NCBI GenBank assembly: GCA_031841125.1
Contig: CM063112.1
Coordinates: forward strand, 61,371,722-61,435,721
DNA from: Acanthococcus lagerstroemiae
Taxonomy: Eukaryota; Arthropoda; Insecta; Hemiptera; Eriococcidae
Direction: 5' to 3'
DNA length: 64,000 bases
Both the position numbers and the translations under genes were made by a program. How positions within the stretch are numbered: position 1 is the stretch's first letter; the number at the start of each line of letters is the position of its first letter. Shown in pieces: positions 11,111 through 21,807 of this stretch. The notes under the pieces are model-generated. The model had not been told where the DNA came from, did not search any database, and saw only the letters and a program-made list of their open reading frames with translations.

Positions 11111-12239
11111 AGTTCTGACTGTTGCCATGGTGTCTGATTTTTGAATGCGGTATCTGTGTGCGAATTCAAAGCGACATTAACCACTATGTTTAGCTGTGTT
11201 GTGTAAAATAAACTTAGTGATTCCGTCAATCGTGCATTCTCTGGGCCAATAACGTTACAATATTATATCAGCCAGCTATTTTCTCTTCTATTTTGTCTCC
11301 CTCCTTTATCCTTCTTATACGTCGAGAAAATCCCGTTTTATTTCTATATAGAAAAAAGAAAAAGAAAAGAAGAAATAAACACGGAGAAAAAGAGAGGGAA
11401 AATATCGAATATTCTCTGGAAGTATAAACCTCTCGCAGCAACGCAACATGTCAAAAACATATCTGATAACTTTTTATACGTCTTATTTCTTCGTATATAA
11501 AAACGAGCAGGAGTCTATATACGCTTCTCGCCGTCATTATTTCTTCTTTACCGCGAAGAATGATCTCTGAAAAACGAGCTTTTCCTGTCTATTGTCCGGC
11601 GTAAATTCGGCTTTCTTTTTCTCGCTCCCTCTCTGTCTGGCAGTTTTCGTGTGTCCGCGTGTTGAGCGTAATACGAAGGCGAAATTGAATATCGAAAACG
11701 CCAGCCAGGTATTGAAAAGGTTTTCTTCGACTTTCGGTTTCTCGAATCGGTTATTGGTCTCTATTTTATTCGCGAAATTAGTTTTCGCGCGGCGGCTCGA
11801 TTCTCGATTACACTCGACGAGTATATTACGAACCCAGGATTAAGGGGGGTGCGTTTTTACGGGGGCCCTGAATTCGGAACGCTCAACCGAAGGAAGAAGG
11901 ATCGAATTTTCCGAGATCTGCGGATGACTGTCGAAAAGGAATTTTCGTTCGGAAGTCGCATACGGTGAGATGGTCTACACACAAAATTTCTCTATTTTTG
12001 AATTGTTTTGTTCCCAGTAGCTGAACTTGTTCCGTTTAGTCTAAAACCCAGCCAGCGAAACTGAAATCGAAAAATTCTGATAGGTCCCAACGGGAGGAAG
12101 TTCGACTTAAATGTAGGATTTTCTATAAAGAAACTTGCAGTTTTGCTTCGAAGGTTCCAAAAAATCGTGTTCGATTGGAAAAATTCATTCGACTATGAAA
12201 TATACTTATTAGTACAAGAATGGAGTTTTTATTATTATT
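11111..12239. other. Unrecognised, mostly non-repetitive sequence
   Basis: There is no supported gene. The region from about 11280 to 11900 has mixed composition with many CpG dinucleotides (for example TTTTCGCGCGGCGGCTCGAT) and lacks visible terminal repeats. It may be single-copy, possibly regulatory, DNA. An 83-codon plus frame at 11592-11843 has no recognisable domain. Confidence 0.45.
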
Positions 12240-12543
12240 TTTTTATTACAGTTAATCGTCTCACGAACCCGCCCAACATTGAGCGTCACTTTCTGTCACC
12301 TTAGCCATGGCTCTATCATTTTTTTAAACCCTTCAGGGTTTTTCGAGATCAGAACCACATCATCTGCAAAACGAAAATTACACAGTTTCTCTCCATTTAT
12401 ATCTAATCCCTTTTCCCCCACTTCATTTTTAAAAATATTTCTACCAATATTGTGTGAAGCAGTATAAGGATAATCCTACTTCACTCCCTTCTCAATATGA
12501 AAAAACTTCCCTATTTAGTGACTGACTATTCGTGCTTGTTGGT
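12240..12543 (-). pseudogene. RTE-type reverse transcriptase remnant A, C-terminal half
   Basis: Read on the minus strand, this piece contains the reverse transcriptase catalytic motif in the context NFRFADDVVLISKNPEGF; the FADD codons lie at 12359-12370. A degenerate upstream part corresponds to the region just before the catalytic box. FADD with this surrounding is typical of RTE-clade non-LTR retrotransposons, which copy RNA into DNA at a nicked target. Stop codons and frameshifts show it is dead. It is the continuation of the piece at 15016-15480, the two halves being separated by the hAT-like element at 12552-15007. Confidence 0.75.
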
Positions 12544-12551
12544 ATATACAC
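12544..12551. repeat. 8-bp target-site duplication (left copy)
   Basis: ATATACAC here is repeated exactly at 15008-15015, immediately outside the two ends of the hAT-like transposon. An 8-bp duplication is the signature of hAT (and P) integration. Confidence 0.9.
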
Positions 12552-13444
12552 TAGGGTGGCCCTTAAAATTAAAAATCCGAAATTTTCAAGTGCTACCCCC
12601 TAAAATGGTTACTTCCCATGAAAAAATAATTCCCTCAAAATTTGACTCAACTGATTAATATTAACCCGTGCCGCAAACGTGTTGAAGTTTTGAAACAACA
12701 GAAGCGCGTCGCGTCTCATTGCTATCTCCGGTCTCGAGTGATCCAGGCGGCGTGATTTGCCCAGTTCTCACGGCGTATGGTTTAAGAAGTGTAATTATCG
12801 ATTTAAATGCGGTAGTTGCCCATTGGGATGGTAAGCTTTTACCAGAATTAATAGCCCATAAATCAGTTGATAGTCTTTCGATCATTTTAACGAATGGTGA
12901 AACATAACAGATTCCTCACGTTCCAGCTATAGAAAAAGGTACAGGGAAAATGCAGGCCGAAGCTATATTCGATGTTTTATGTGACTGGGGTCTTGATGAT
13001 AAGGTGAAAGCTTGTTGCTTCGACACTACTGCTGCAGATACTGGAGCACATAATGGCGCGTGTGTTCTTCAAGAAAGACTTTTAGAAAAAAATCTCCTAC
13101 ATCTGCCCTGCAGACACCATATTAGTGAACAACTCTTAAGAGCAGCGTTTGAATGCAAGCTTGTGGGAGTCCTAAAATGTTCCATTATTCAAAAGATTTC
13201 AAGATAATTGGTCAAAAATAGATGAAAAAAAAATCGTACCAGGAATCGAAGAACAAAATACAGCTTAAATTTTTCGAGAAGATCGAGTGTCAATTATCGA
13301 ATTTTTGAAAACTAAAAAAATGTTCACGAAATGATTACAAAGAGTTCGCAGAATTATACATGATTTTCTTGGGTGTGCAGCCAAACAAAAATGTACGATT
13401 TCATTATCCAGAGGCAGTATATCACGCTCGATGGATGTCAAAGG

Positions 13445-13693
13445 CAACCCTGTCGAGGGGGAGGAGGGGGAAATGCCCCGGGCCCGGACTTTCAAAGAGG
13501 CCCGATATTTTTTAAAGGCCTGAATTTCAATCATACTGTACATCAAATCAGCAATCACTCCTTACACTATGAAAGAAACCTCTTATCCCGTAGCTTATAA
13601 TTTTTTCCCATCTCACAAAAGAATAAATTGAACTGGATGAAGAGGGGGACGCGTGAAAATTCCCCCAGGCCCTCTTTTTCTCTCTACGGGCTG
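13445..13693. mobile_element. 249-bp hAT-type MITE inside the transposase pseudogene
   Basis: The ends CAACCCTGTCGAG and, reversed, CAGCCCGTAGAG are flanked by the exact 8-bp duplication GTCAAAGG (13437-13444 and 13694-13701). The interruption falls in the middle of the transposase motif ARWMSKAIYSL, which resumes after it. CAG/CAA ends with 8-bp duplications mark hAT MITEs. The subterminal GGGGGAGGAGGGGGAAATG resembles that of other G-rich MITEs in the window. Confidence 0.9.
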
Positions 13694-14156
13694 GTCAAAG
13701 GCTATTTATTCATTAGAGATTTACTTAATCCGGAGTGAATTCAAAATGAATGTTGCTACAAAAAACGCACTTCGTGAAATTTGTATTTTCATGATCAAAA
13801 TCTATGTGAAGTATTGGTTTCAATGTCCTCTTTCAGCAAAAGCACCGCAAACAGACTTTGATCTAATTAAAGGCTTGTATTCTTATAGGAACATTAAGGA
13901 AACTTTATCTCCAACCGTTTTGACCAAATTTTCGAATCATTTGTAGTACTTGAGCCCTGAAGCTATGGCATTTTCTTTTTGTGATGACGATGTATCGCTT
14001 GAAACAAAAGAAAAAATACGTCAAATTATGTAAAATTTTGATGTATCAGAAGAAGAAATGCTTGTTTCATTTAAAAGATTTACGTTCAAAAGTTCAAAAC
14101 TTGAAGAAATCCTAAAAAAAAGAATTGAGCTATTTCATCTGTCCGGAAACAAAAAG

Positions 14157-14387
14157 TTTTTTTTCTCGGTTTCTTCTTTTCTGATTTGCTCTCAACCCGA
14201 GCCCTGGAATCCGCCCTTTCGAGCATTACCTCAGACGCGTCGGGAGGCTACTAAGGCTGCCTTAGCCCTCTTCACTTCTGGCCGAAAAACCGGTGTAAGT
14301 CGAAATCCGACGAGTTGCTAAATGGGATCGAACCCGGGAGCTCTGGATTCCGAGACCAACGCGCTATCCACTCGGCCAAACAGACCT
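14157..14387 (-). mobile_element. tRNA-derived SINE, copy 1
   Basis: On the minus strand the sequence starts with a pol III A box (TTGGCCGAGTGGATAG) and a B box (GGGTTCGATCCCA) in tRNA-like spacing. A shared body follows with 'GCGGATTCCAGGGCTCGGGT', then GAGAGCAAATCAGAAAAG and a T/A-rich tail. Two further copies lie on the plus strand at 40537 and 55725. This copy splits the transposase pseudogene between GNKKF and NNSFLDKAAIEW. Its target duplication is unclear because both flanks are T-rich. Confidence 0.85.
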
Positions 14388-15015
14388 CATTTTTTGGTAT
14401 AAATAATTCTTTTTTGGACAAAGCTGCAATTGAATGGAGTACAGATGAAAAATATCGAAAGGCCAAGAAAACTGTAGAAAATATAAGAGTAATATACGAC
14501 GCAGCAGAGAGGGGCGTGTGTTTAATTGAAGAATACAACAAATTGAGCTCGAATGAAGATCAAAAACAGTTCATTTAAAAAAAAAAACAACAACTCGGCG
14601 TAGAGTTAGAAGATTGCGAAAAATCTTTTACTTAATAACGTTCAATTTTGTTCTTATAACTTCGATAAATTTTACATATTTCGTAGGTACCTATTATGCG
14701 TAATTCAAATAAAATTTCTACTTTATTCCAAACAACACTGTTATATCAATTCCATTTTCTGGCTTGCCCAAGATAAAAATGACACGGAGCTCTGCTGATT
14801 ACACTGGGTGGTTCGCTCGACATCGCAATAACACGAGACACGCTACTGTTTTACAGAAACTTCAACATGTTTGCGGCACGGGTTAATATTAATCAATTGG
14901 GTCAACATTTTCAGGGAATCATTTTCACATTATAGAGAACCATTCTAGAGCGTAGCACTTTGAAAAATAAAGAAATAAAATTTCCCATGTTAGGAAGGGC
15001 CACTCTAATATACAC

Positions 15016-15480
15016 ATGTCTTTTATCAGTGTTATCAGTTTTCCTGAAGTGACTTGTTTCTCGAGTGCCTTTAACATGATGCTATGTTTTTTATATCGAA
15101 AGCCTTAGTATAGTCTACCAACAATATGCGTAGTTCTTTTCTGCACGCCCGACATTTTTTCAATGATTTGCCGAAATCTATAAAGATAATCAATCGTTGA
15201 GAAACCTTTTTTAAATCTTGCTTGCTTCTTTAACTGATTATACCTAAAATATTTGTAATTCTGTGTTCTAACAATTCTGAGAAAATTTTTGGCGAGTGTG
15301 GTTAAACTCACTGGCCTAAAATTACCAATTTTTATGTTTATTGCCTTTTTTTATAAAGTAGGATTATGTCGGACTTCCTGAATTTGTCCCCTTTCTAATA
15401 ACATGTTAAACAAAATTAACTGATTTCAAATATTTTTTTTTAAATTTGACTCTTAAATACCACTACCTTATAAATGTCTT
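15016..15480 (-). pseudogene. RTE-type reverse transcriptase remnant A, N-terminal half
   Basis: The minus-strand reading contains NFRPVSLTTLAKNFLRIV, the reverse transcriptase 'N-(F/Y)-RP-(V/I)-SL' motif, then RFKKGFSTIDYLYRFRQIIE, the conserved '(G/A)-F-(R/K)-x-G-x-S-T-x-D' block of RTE-clade enzymes. The reading continues as LKALEKQVTSGKLITLI toward the transposon junction and resumes on the other side with the catalytic box at 12359. The 5' part is missing, as is usual for non-LTR insertions. Stops and frameshifts make it non-functional. Confidence 0.8.
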
Positions 15481-18119
15481 AGTTCCCAGCTTGGAGTAAA
15501 ATTAACATCATAAGTGAATTCAGAGACCTCGGAGACCTGGTAATTTTTTCAGTTAGTGAAAAGTTGAAAATTATATAGTGAAAAGTTGTCACAGTATACA
15601 ACACCACAATATGTACCATGCGTATTATGCAGTGTAAGTATGATAACAGATGTACGGGAATGGGCAACTGAAAAGATCAACAGAAGTGAGAAAATAGGGG
15701 ATAGGAAAGCAGATCCAAAGGTATCCAGCCCCTTTTCTATTCGCAAAACTAGGTAAAAGTGAAAAAAACAAAAATTTCAAGTAACTATCCATGATATCCA
15801 AATTGCTGCATTAATGATAGTAGTAAGAGTTAATTGGAATCTTTCCATTTCGGAATACATAGATAAGTGGAAGCAGGTAAAACGGGTATCATTTTTACAC
15901 AAAATTTAAGACAGGACTATATGCGTAAATAGCCGACCTAGAGTGGAGGACTCATCAGGGGAGGGAGAACTGACAGGTATCAAAAAATGCTAAAAATTTT
16001 ATAGCTCGTAATTTTTTAGTTGTTTTGGGGGAGAGGCTTTAAGTGGATGGGGTGGAGGCTAAGCCCCAACTACCCCCCTCAAATTTGCCCCTAAGAGTAA
16101 AACAATCGCTCACTTAACCAAATTTCTATGTCAAGCAAAACTATCGACAGAAACGTGAAAACATGAATATATGCTCGAATATTGGAATATTCATATAACG
16201 TGTAAAATTAGCTTCTCGGACATTAAATTGACAAGCAAAAATAAAGCTCATCTATATTTTCTCGATTGAATTCCATAATTTCCCAATTTTCCTGACCTTC
16301 TGATAAATAATGACTAATATTACAGATTTTCCCATCTGTCAATAAATAACGACTGAAATGTTACGAAATTTCTAGAAACAAACAAAAAAAGAAAATCATC
16401 AACTATTCAACTTTACTGACAAAGTGTTACCAATTTTTGGGAATAATTTCACAAATGGAGAAAGGCAAGGGTCATCTCCCGCTCGCGCCAGGCCGACTAT
16501 GTTACAAACGTGGCAGAACTGTGGAAGATTATTCAAGCTGTACAAATACTAAGGTAACTCTTATTTTGTAACTCTACTCAGATGCTTCGACACTGCATGA
16601 AAATTAGTTTCAAAAAGTTCGAAAAGTCTCCCTCAAAATTTCAGCTCAATTGGATACGGTGAACACGTGCCACGAATCCCCTCATTCTCTAAACGGAATT
16701 AACAGGGACTCGACTCACCGTGCATGAGTCGGGTTCTGACATCATCACTTGCACAATCGAGTTCAAACTATAAATCAAGTAAGATCACGGAAGAATTATC
16801 AGGCATTATTACGCATGAACTTTTTTTAGGTGACACTTAAGGGGTCAAGTCTAAAAACTAACGTCAAAATCGGAATCAGCGACCTTGAAACCCTATAAAT
16901 TAAAACAATTCTCGAATCACATTTTTAGCCTTCCCCCTCCCCCCATTTTTGAGCTCCCCCAGAAATCATCAACCCAGATCCTGGAACTCGGAATTTTCGA
17001 GTACCTTTCTTTTCTTCTTCCTTAAGAATTTTCCGTTATTTCATTCGGTTAACCAAACGATAATAATAATTGTAAAATAACTGCTAACCACAACCGAAAC
17101 ACTTTGAGCACACAACTGTAACCAACTACTAACGATTAATCATATTTGTCCAATAACTGTTCACCGATAACTGTTAATCGTATTCATCGAATAACGGTAA
17201 CCAACCAGAAACCATAAACAACCAATACAATAGGATAAGAAAGAGTGCTGGTCTTGCTGTTTCAAGGATAAGCTGTCTCAAAGTCTGTATGTCCGACATG
17301 AACAGAGCCTGTTGAAATCCAATGACGTCAGCCAAGTTCCTGAAGTGATAACATAATATTTACATCGGACAGAACCCATTAAGTTACGATCAACTTTTAT
17401 GGAATGTTTTAGTTATCAACACAAGAAATTTTATAATTCGATTTTTTTCCACGAATTTTATATTCACGCTCAAAATTTGTAAAATATCAGATAATCACGT
17501 AATACCTCGTAAGCAGTATTCCTTGAGCTACAATTTCATATATTTAAATTTATGTAAAGCTTTCCTGCTGAAAATTCAAGATTTCTAAAACAATATTGCT
17601 GGGGGCTTGTTGTCACAAAATTAAACTTGCAGTACCTCCGTGCCCGCCTGTATATTTTTTGTACATCGTTCGACTTGGCCAATTTCTCTTGTTTCGCATT
17701 TAGTCCTCATTTCATCCACATCCTGTCCGACCCTACATCCTTTAAAAACTGCCTTTTCATCGCCTTGCATTTCCGTCCTTTCTTTCCAATCATCGCTGGT
17801 CAAGCTACTATAGCATACTTTCAGTTCTCCGTGTACTTCTCCTGTCATCTTTTCATTGCTGATCCTTTCAATGCTTCGTCCTTTGGTCGTTCCACTCTTA
17901 TACAAGCACCAGGGTTCTATTCCTCGGTTGTCCTAATTTTGGTTGAAATTCGGCGGGTCACATTCGTATACTGGTACATCGTTCGATCTTGTCAAGTCTT
18001 CTTTTGTCCGTTTTTATATGGTTTTGATTGTTCTTTAAAGCCAGGAATACACTTGCGTAGGAGGCAAGCCTAGGCTAAACGAGGCTGCCTCGGTCGCCTC
18101 GCCAGAGTAAAGTCAGGGT
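15481..18119. other. Long stretch without a recognisable gene
   Basis: Only short frames without known domains are present. The 148-codon plus frame at 17627-18073 overlaps a 94-codon minus frame rich in K and E; neither shows a known motif or splice support. From about 17070 to 17220 the text repeats variants of 'aaccgataactgttaacc'. I see no terminal repeats that would define an element. Confidence 0.45.
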
Positions 18120-18359
18120 AAAGCTCCAGGCGGGGACGAAATCACTCCGCAAATGCTAAAAGAGCTCCCAAAAAAGGGTACTGTCTTGTTCACTTACATC
18201 TGTAACGCAGCCTTAAGAATGAAACACAAACCCAACTACTGGAAGACAGCAAGAATAATTAAGATACTGAAACCAGAGAAACCGGCCCAGCTACCAGCTT
18301 CTTACAGACCAATTTCTCTCCGCGTTTCCTTCACTTCGTTGAAGAATACGTCAGATTGA
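18120..18359 (+). pseudogene. Jockey/CR1-type reverse transcriptase fragment
   Basis: The frame opens with KAPGGDEITPQMLKELPKKG, followed by WKTARIIKILKP and ASYRPISL. These are the 'KAPGPDGI-x-x-x-ML', 'W-K-x-A-x-I-x-x-I-x-KP-x-K' and 'YRPISL' motifs at the start of the reverse transcriptase domain in Jockey-like non-LTR elements. After YRPISL the reading degenerates and stops. Only about 240 bp survive, so it is a truncated, dead fragment. It differs from the RTE copies elsewhere in the window, showing a second non-LTR lineage. Confidence 0.8.
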
Positions 18360-18758
18360 CGGTGATGGTAGAAAATATTTGGCTGGTATCTAAGGGTGGC
18401 AAAAATAAATGGCTATACGAAGGGAATACATATATACGGGTGCTTAGCAAGGGAAAGAAACGTCTTCATTTAGGCTTACATCGAACTCTCTGGTCAGTTG
18501 CTGTCTTGAGTTGCTTCGAATAGAGTATGCAAAATTTGTGCTGAAAATTTTGACGTTACGACCGACGAAGAAGTCGAAATTATGGATATACAGATCAGTA
18601 AATGTATTGACTTCTAAGAAATCTAGAACGTGTAGTTCCCGTGTTTACGTAAGTTTCGTAATTCGGTTCGGACAAGTTTTGCCAAAGTCACCATCACCGC
18701 AGTCAACAAAATTTGAATTGAAATTATCGATGCAAATACGTGTCGATCAAAATAATTC

Positions 18759-18857
18759 GAATTCCGTCCGATTTCCTCGAACATTCGCCCTTTGGGGCTT
18801 TTACAATTCAAGAGAGAATTCCGTCCGAATTTCTCGAACGTTTGCCCAATGGGGCCG
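18759..18857. repeat. Two-copy tandem duplication, about 57-bp unit
   Basis: GAATTCCGTCCGATTTCCTC at 18759 recurs as GAATTCCGTCCGAATTTCTC at 18816, each followed by GAAC.TT.GCCC and TGGGGC. This is a local duplication with no coding sense. Confidence 0.7.
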
Positions 18858-19306
18858 AATCTTTTTCGTTATTTCCTAGACTGACGGCAAATATTTGTTT
18901 ATTTGTCGTTAGGTCCGAACGCCCGAACTTTAGACGCCGACTCCGACACGCAAGTGGTCGATACTTAATATTTTTTCTTATCCTTATAATTTAAAACTGT
19001 CAAGTTTTATATTTAGCTAGCTGACCCGCTTCGCCGCTCATCTAGACCGTGGGCTAAAATGAATTGGCTTACGTGACCTAGATGGGGGGGGGGCTACAAT
19101 TTGGGGAAAAATTGAAGAAGTCGCAAGGGGTCCACACCTCTTGGACACCTGTTCTTCAAGTCATATTGCGTTCATCCGGAGTGTCCTGATTCATTTGCAG
19201 TTTATCGCTTCATGTTTGTGTAGTTCAGACAAAGATGTTAGGGTTCTAAAAAATTAGAATATAAATTCTGAATAATGGTTTCCAAAAACTGAAATCTTTG
19301 GGATAG

Positions 19307-20506
19307 TAATTAATATCAGCCTTTTATTTGTGTAGTTCTACAGTTTGATAAATACGTACAATAGAAGATGTACACTTCGTACACCGAACTACTCAGACGT
19401 TTTGGGTATACGCCTCCCCAGCTTTTTTCCATATTTTTCGGTCTTGGGCAACTCTTCCCCACATTATTCCCGTAATTTTCGCTATATCATCACGCCATTT
19501 TGTACCGCGGCTTTCTCTCCTCCTCTTTTTATCCTAAGATTACCACTCACTGATGATTTTGTTCCATCTGGTCCTTCTTGATGTGCGATATGTCCCGCAT
19601 AATCTCATTTTAATTTCTTGATCTCCTCACGTACCTCTTCTATACCCGTTTCCTCTCTTATTTTTTTGTTTTTCACTCTGTCTTTTATTCTTCACCCTAG
19701 TATATACTTCATTCCATCCTTCTCACTCAGGAATATAGCGAGGAGTTTTTCCTAGGGGAGCAAAAATTGTTAAATTCTCAACTGACTCAACTCAAAATTC
19801 CCCAGAATCAATTTTTTTTTTCGTATTATCTAAAAAAAAAACCCTCGAAATTTCTTTTGAACGGTTGAATTTTTCCAACTTTTGATTCATCTACTAAAAT
19901 TCCCCAACTCCAACGGAACTGCCCTCCTATCATGCTTCCCTTAGTTTCGTCCTAGTTCTCACTGTAGTAGTTAACCTTTTTATTTGCTTCTTCGTTAGGG
20001 CCCACGTTTGGGCTCCATAGGTAAGGACTGGTAGTGTACATCTTTCTAATATTTTCATCTTTGTTTCAATCTCAATTTTACCTTTATATATATTTTTCAA
20101 GGTCCAGAAGCTTGCCCATGCTTTATTTATTCTTTTAGTTATCTCTCTATTTGTTCTGCCTTCAAACAATTGTATCTATCCCAAATAGTCGAATTCGGAG
20201 ATTCTTTCCATTTTAGTTCGTTTTATTGTGAGTTTACGTTCCCCTTCCATATTGTAGAATAGTTTTGTTTCACTTGTATTCATTTCTAAGCCCGCATCTG
20301 CACTTACCTTTGTGAATTTTCCTCCCATTTCCTGTAGCATCTTTATATCCTCGTTTATCAGTACAACATCGTCCACGAATCTTAGATGGTTCAGTTTTTC
20401 ATTATTTATCTGTATCCACTTTCCCATTCCAATTTTCTGAATATTTCTTCTAATATGCAGTTGAATAGATTCGGTGACAGCGGATCTCCCTGTCTTACTT
20501 CCTTTT
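19307..20506 (-). mobile_element. RTE-type non-LTR retrotransposon copy B, 5'-truncated
   Basis: The minus-strand reading begins within the reverse transcriptase (GDPLSPNLF-like), gives KLNHLRFVDDVVLINEDIKM (catalytic box FVDD for FADD at 20368-20379), and continues through SFWTLKNIYKGKIEIETK and PVLTYGAQTWALTKKQIKRL to a DYAGHIAHQEGPDG region near the C-terminus. The flanks show an approximately 30-bp imperfect direct repeat, 'ggtttccaaaaactgaaatc' (19278) and 'ggtttttaaaaactgaaatc' (20507), read as a target-site duplication. Stops, frameshifts and an internal MITE (19738-19955) make it dead. Confidence 0.85.
19738..19955. mobile_element. 218-bp hAT-type MITE inside RTE copy B
   Basis: The exact 8-bp duplication TTCTCACT flanks the element (19730-19737 and 19956-19963). 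The ends read CAGGAATATAGC and, reversed, CTAGGACGAAACTAAGGG, a diverged hAT-type pair. The interior shares 'ttctcaactgactcaactca' with the MITEs at 27522 and 41822, in reverse orientation. It interrupts the C-terminal coding region of the RTE element. Confidence 0.8.
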
Positions 20507-21235
20507 ATGGTTTTTAAAAACTGAAATCATTAGGATACGGGGCTCAAAATGGGCCGCGAGGTACATTAATGAGAACGGAACTATATCCAAGTATATTATG
20601 GTCGTTATGGTCGTGTTAAATTAGATGTAAATGTAATAAGTTATTTTGAGCTCGGTTTCTGATTTTCAACCCCCTAATATGTTGTGAAGGAAGACAGTTA
20701 CAGCCGCCAAATTATAACATAATGTGAACAAATTCAACGCAAAACAATTCCGAAAAATCCAAGTAAAAAAATTAGGTGGTTCAGAGATGGCAAAATTTTG
20801 TGTCCCCCCCCACCCTTCTAATAAGGGGACCTTTTTTTTTTTAGTTTTAAACTTTTAAACCTATTCAGAGTTCATACAAACACATCCTGAAAGTTCGAAC
20901 CCCTCAGCCAGTAGAGGATACAGAAAATAATTCGGGGGTAGGGGGTCCGAAAGAAAAATGTTAGAAAAATATTATCCGAGAAACATAATAAATAAGTTGT
21001 GTTAGTGGATATCTGTCAGTTTCGAGGGGTCCGCACCCCTTTATCCGCCACTGACCTCAGCTTTTATGGATCACCCGCTAACTTTGAATAAACACACACA
21101 CACCCACCAGCAGACAAACAAACACTTTCATTTATTTCAAGAGCTAGACCATCGAAACCTGATCAAAATTTTTCAATCTCCTGAGACAATTTCAAATCTG
21201 CCATCAAAATTGAAGTAATTTTTTGATATATTTTA

Positions 21236-21330
21236 TCAACATAATATACTCCAATTTTGGACCCTATCTTGGCAACGGAGCGTCGCCGCCAAATTTGGTC
21301 AATGAATTTGAAATCAGCCTTAAAAATTGA
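21236..21330 (-). repeat. Dispersed, inverted relative of the 285-bp tandem unit
   Basis: The piece 'ttggcaacggagcgtcgccg ccaaatttgg' here is the reverse complement of the 'ccaaattcggcgttgaccct ccgttgccga' segment of the array at 9970-11110. It is a single diverged unit fragment. Confidence 0.6.
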
Positions 21331-21535
21331 ATGAAAATAAGTAATTAGCTCAACCTTTTTGGTTTATCAGAATTTTTCAAATTTCTCAATACCTATAATC
21401 GTATTTTTTGTGGACAAAAGTTCGAAATGCGCGAAAAGCACTCTGCTTCCAATATAAATTGAGTAAGTGTTGTGAAATAATCTTGTATAAGCAGAGTAAT
21501 ACTGCAACTGAAAATTCATACCTCAAATACCACAA

Positions 21536-21803
21536 CTTACAGGTGGACTCAGTGTCAAGGACTTCTTAATACCAAATGCACCACAACCCCTACTACTTAT
21601 AAGTGGACTCAGTGTCCAGGACTGCCTAACACTACATGCACCACTAGTAATAGGAGACGGGAACTTACAGAAGTGGACTCAACGTTAAGGATTGCTCAAA
21701 CAACAAGTGCATTACTAGTAATGGGAGACGGGAACTTACAGAGATGGACTAAATGTCAAGGATTGCTCGAACATATCAAGTGCACCACGATCACTTATTA
21801 CAG
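21536..21803. repeat. Four-copy short tandem repeat, unit 60-71 bp
   Basis: Units begin with variants of CTTACAGAAGTGGACTCA at 21536, 21596, 21664 and 21735. Each continues with 'gtcaaggattgct' and 'aagtgcaccac', and the middle two share 'ctagtaatgggagacgggaa'. Units are moderately diverged. A frame does not persist through the array, so I regard it as a minisatellite. Confidence 0.8.
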
Positions 21804-21807
21804 GTTG

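Larger units (their letters stand above)
12719..14578 (+). pseudogene. Degenerate hAT-like transposase gene
   Basis: In order, the remnant shows CPVLTAYGLRSVIIDLN; a stop at 12905; KMQAEAIFDVLCDWGL; CFDTTAADTGAHNGACVL with an Asp in the D-T-T motif; LPCRHHISEQL with Cys and His spaced as in the hAT C-x2-H element; a frameshift near 13195; YPEAVYHARWMSK; then a MITE; SLEIYLIRSEF; two more stops; a SINE; and AAERGVCLIEEYN near the C-terminus. I recall proteins with this motif order as uncharacterised, transposon-derived families repeated in arthropod and cnidarian genomes. At least three stops, a frameshift and two insertions make it a pseudogene. Catalytic assignment of the D and C/H residues is inferred. 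Confidence 0.8.
12552..15007 (+). mobile_element. hAT-like DNA transposon, 2456 bp, inactivated
   Basis: The ends are TAGGGTGGCCC on the left and, reversed, TAGAGTGGCCC on the right, flanked by the exact 8-bp duplication ATATACAC. The inverted similarity is unusually long: imperfectly, about 170-180 bp of each end matches, including the near-identical block ATTAATATTAACCCGTGCCG just before the coding region. The interior carries one degenerate transposase gene (12719-14578) that is itself interrupted by a MITE and a SINE. The element inserted into an RTE reverse transcriptase. The 8-bp duplication and the protein suggest hAT or a hAT-like group; the exact family needs a database search. Confidence 0.9.
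19015..21150 (+). repeat. Dispersed repeat family X, copy 1, split by an RTE insertion
   Basis: The segments 19165-19306 and 20507-20900 match consecutive parts of 23395-23925: 'tcctgattcatttgcagttta', 'gaaatc...agga', 'tttcaaccccctaata', 'acagccgccaaattataacat' and 'catacaaacacatcctgaa'. The extent is inferred from a head motif near 19015 (CTAGCTGACCCGCTTCGCCG) and a tail near 21090 with (CA)n followed by AGACAAACAAACA. Such a head and tail are familiar from abundant insect repeats, but I cannot name the family. No protein is encoded. Confidence 0.6.

Noticed and set aside
17621..18073. Opposed 94- and 148-codon frames
   Set aside because: No domain or codon bias, and each is best explained as an antisense shadow of the other.
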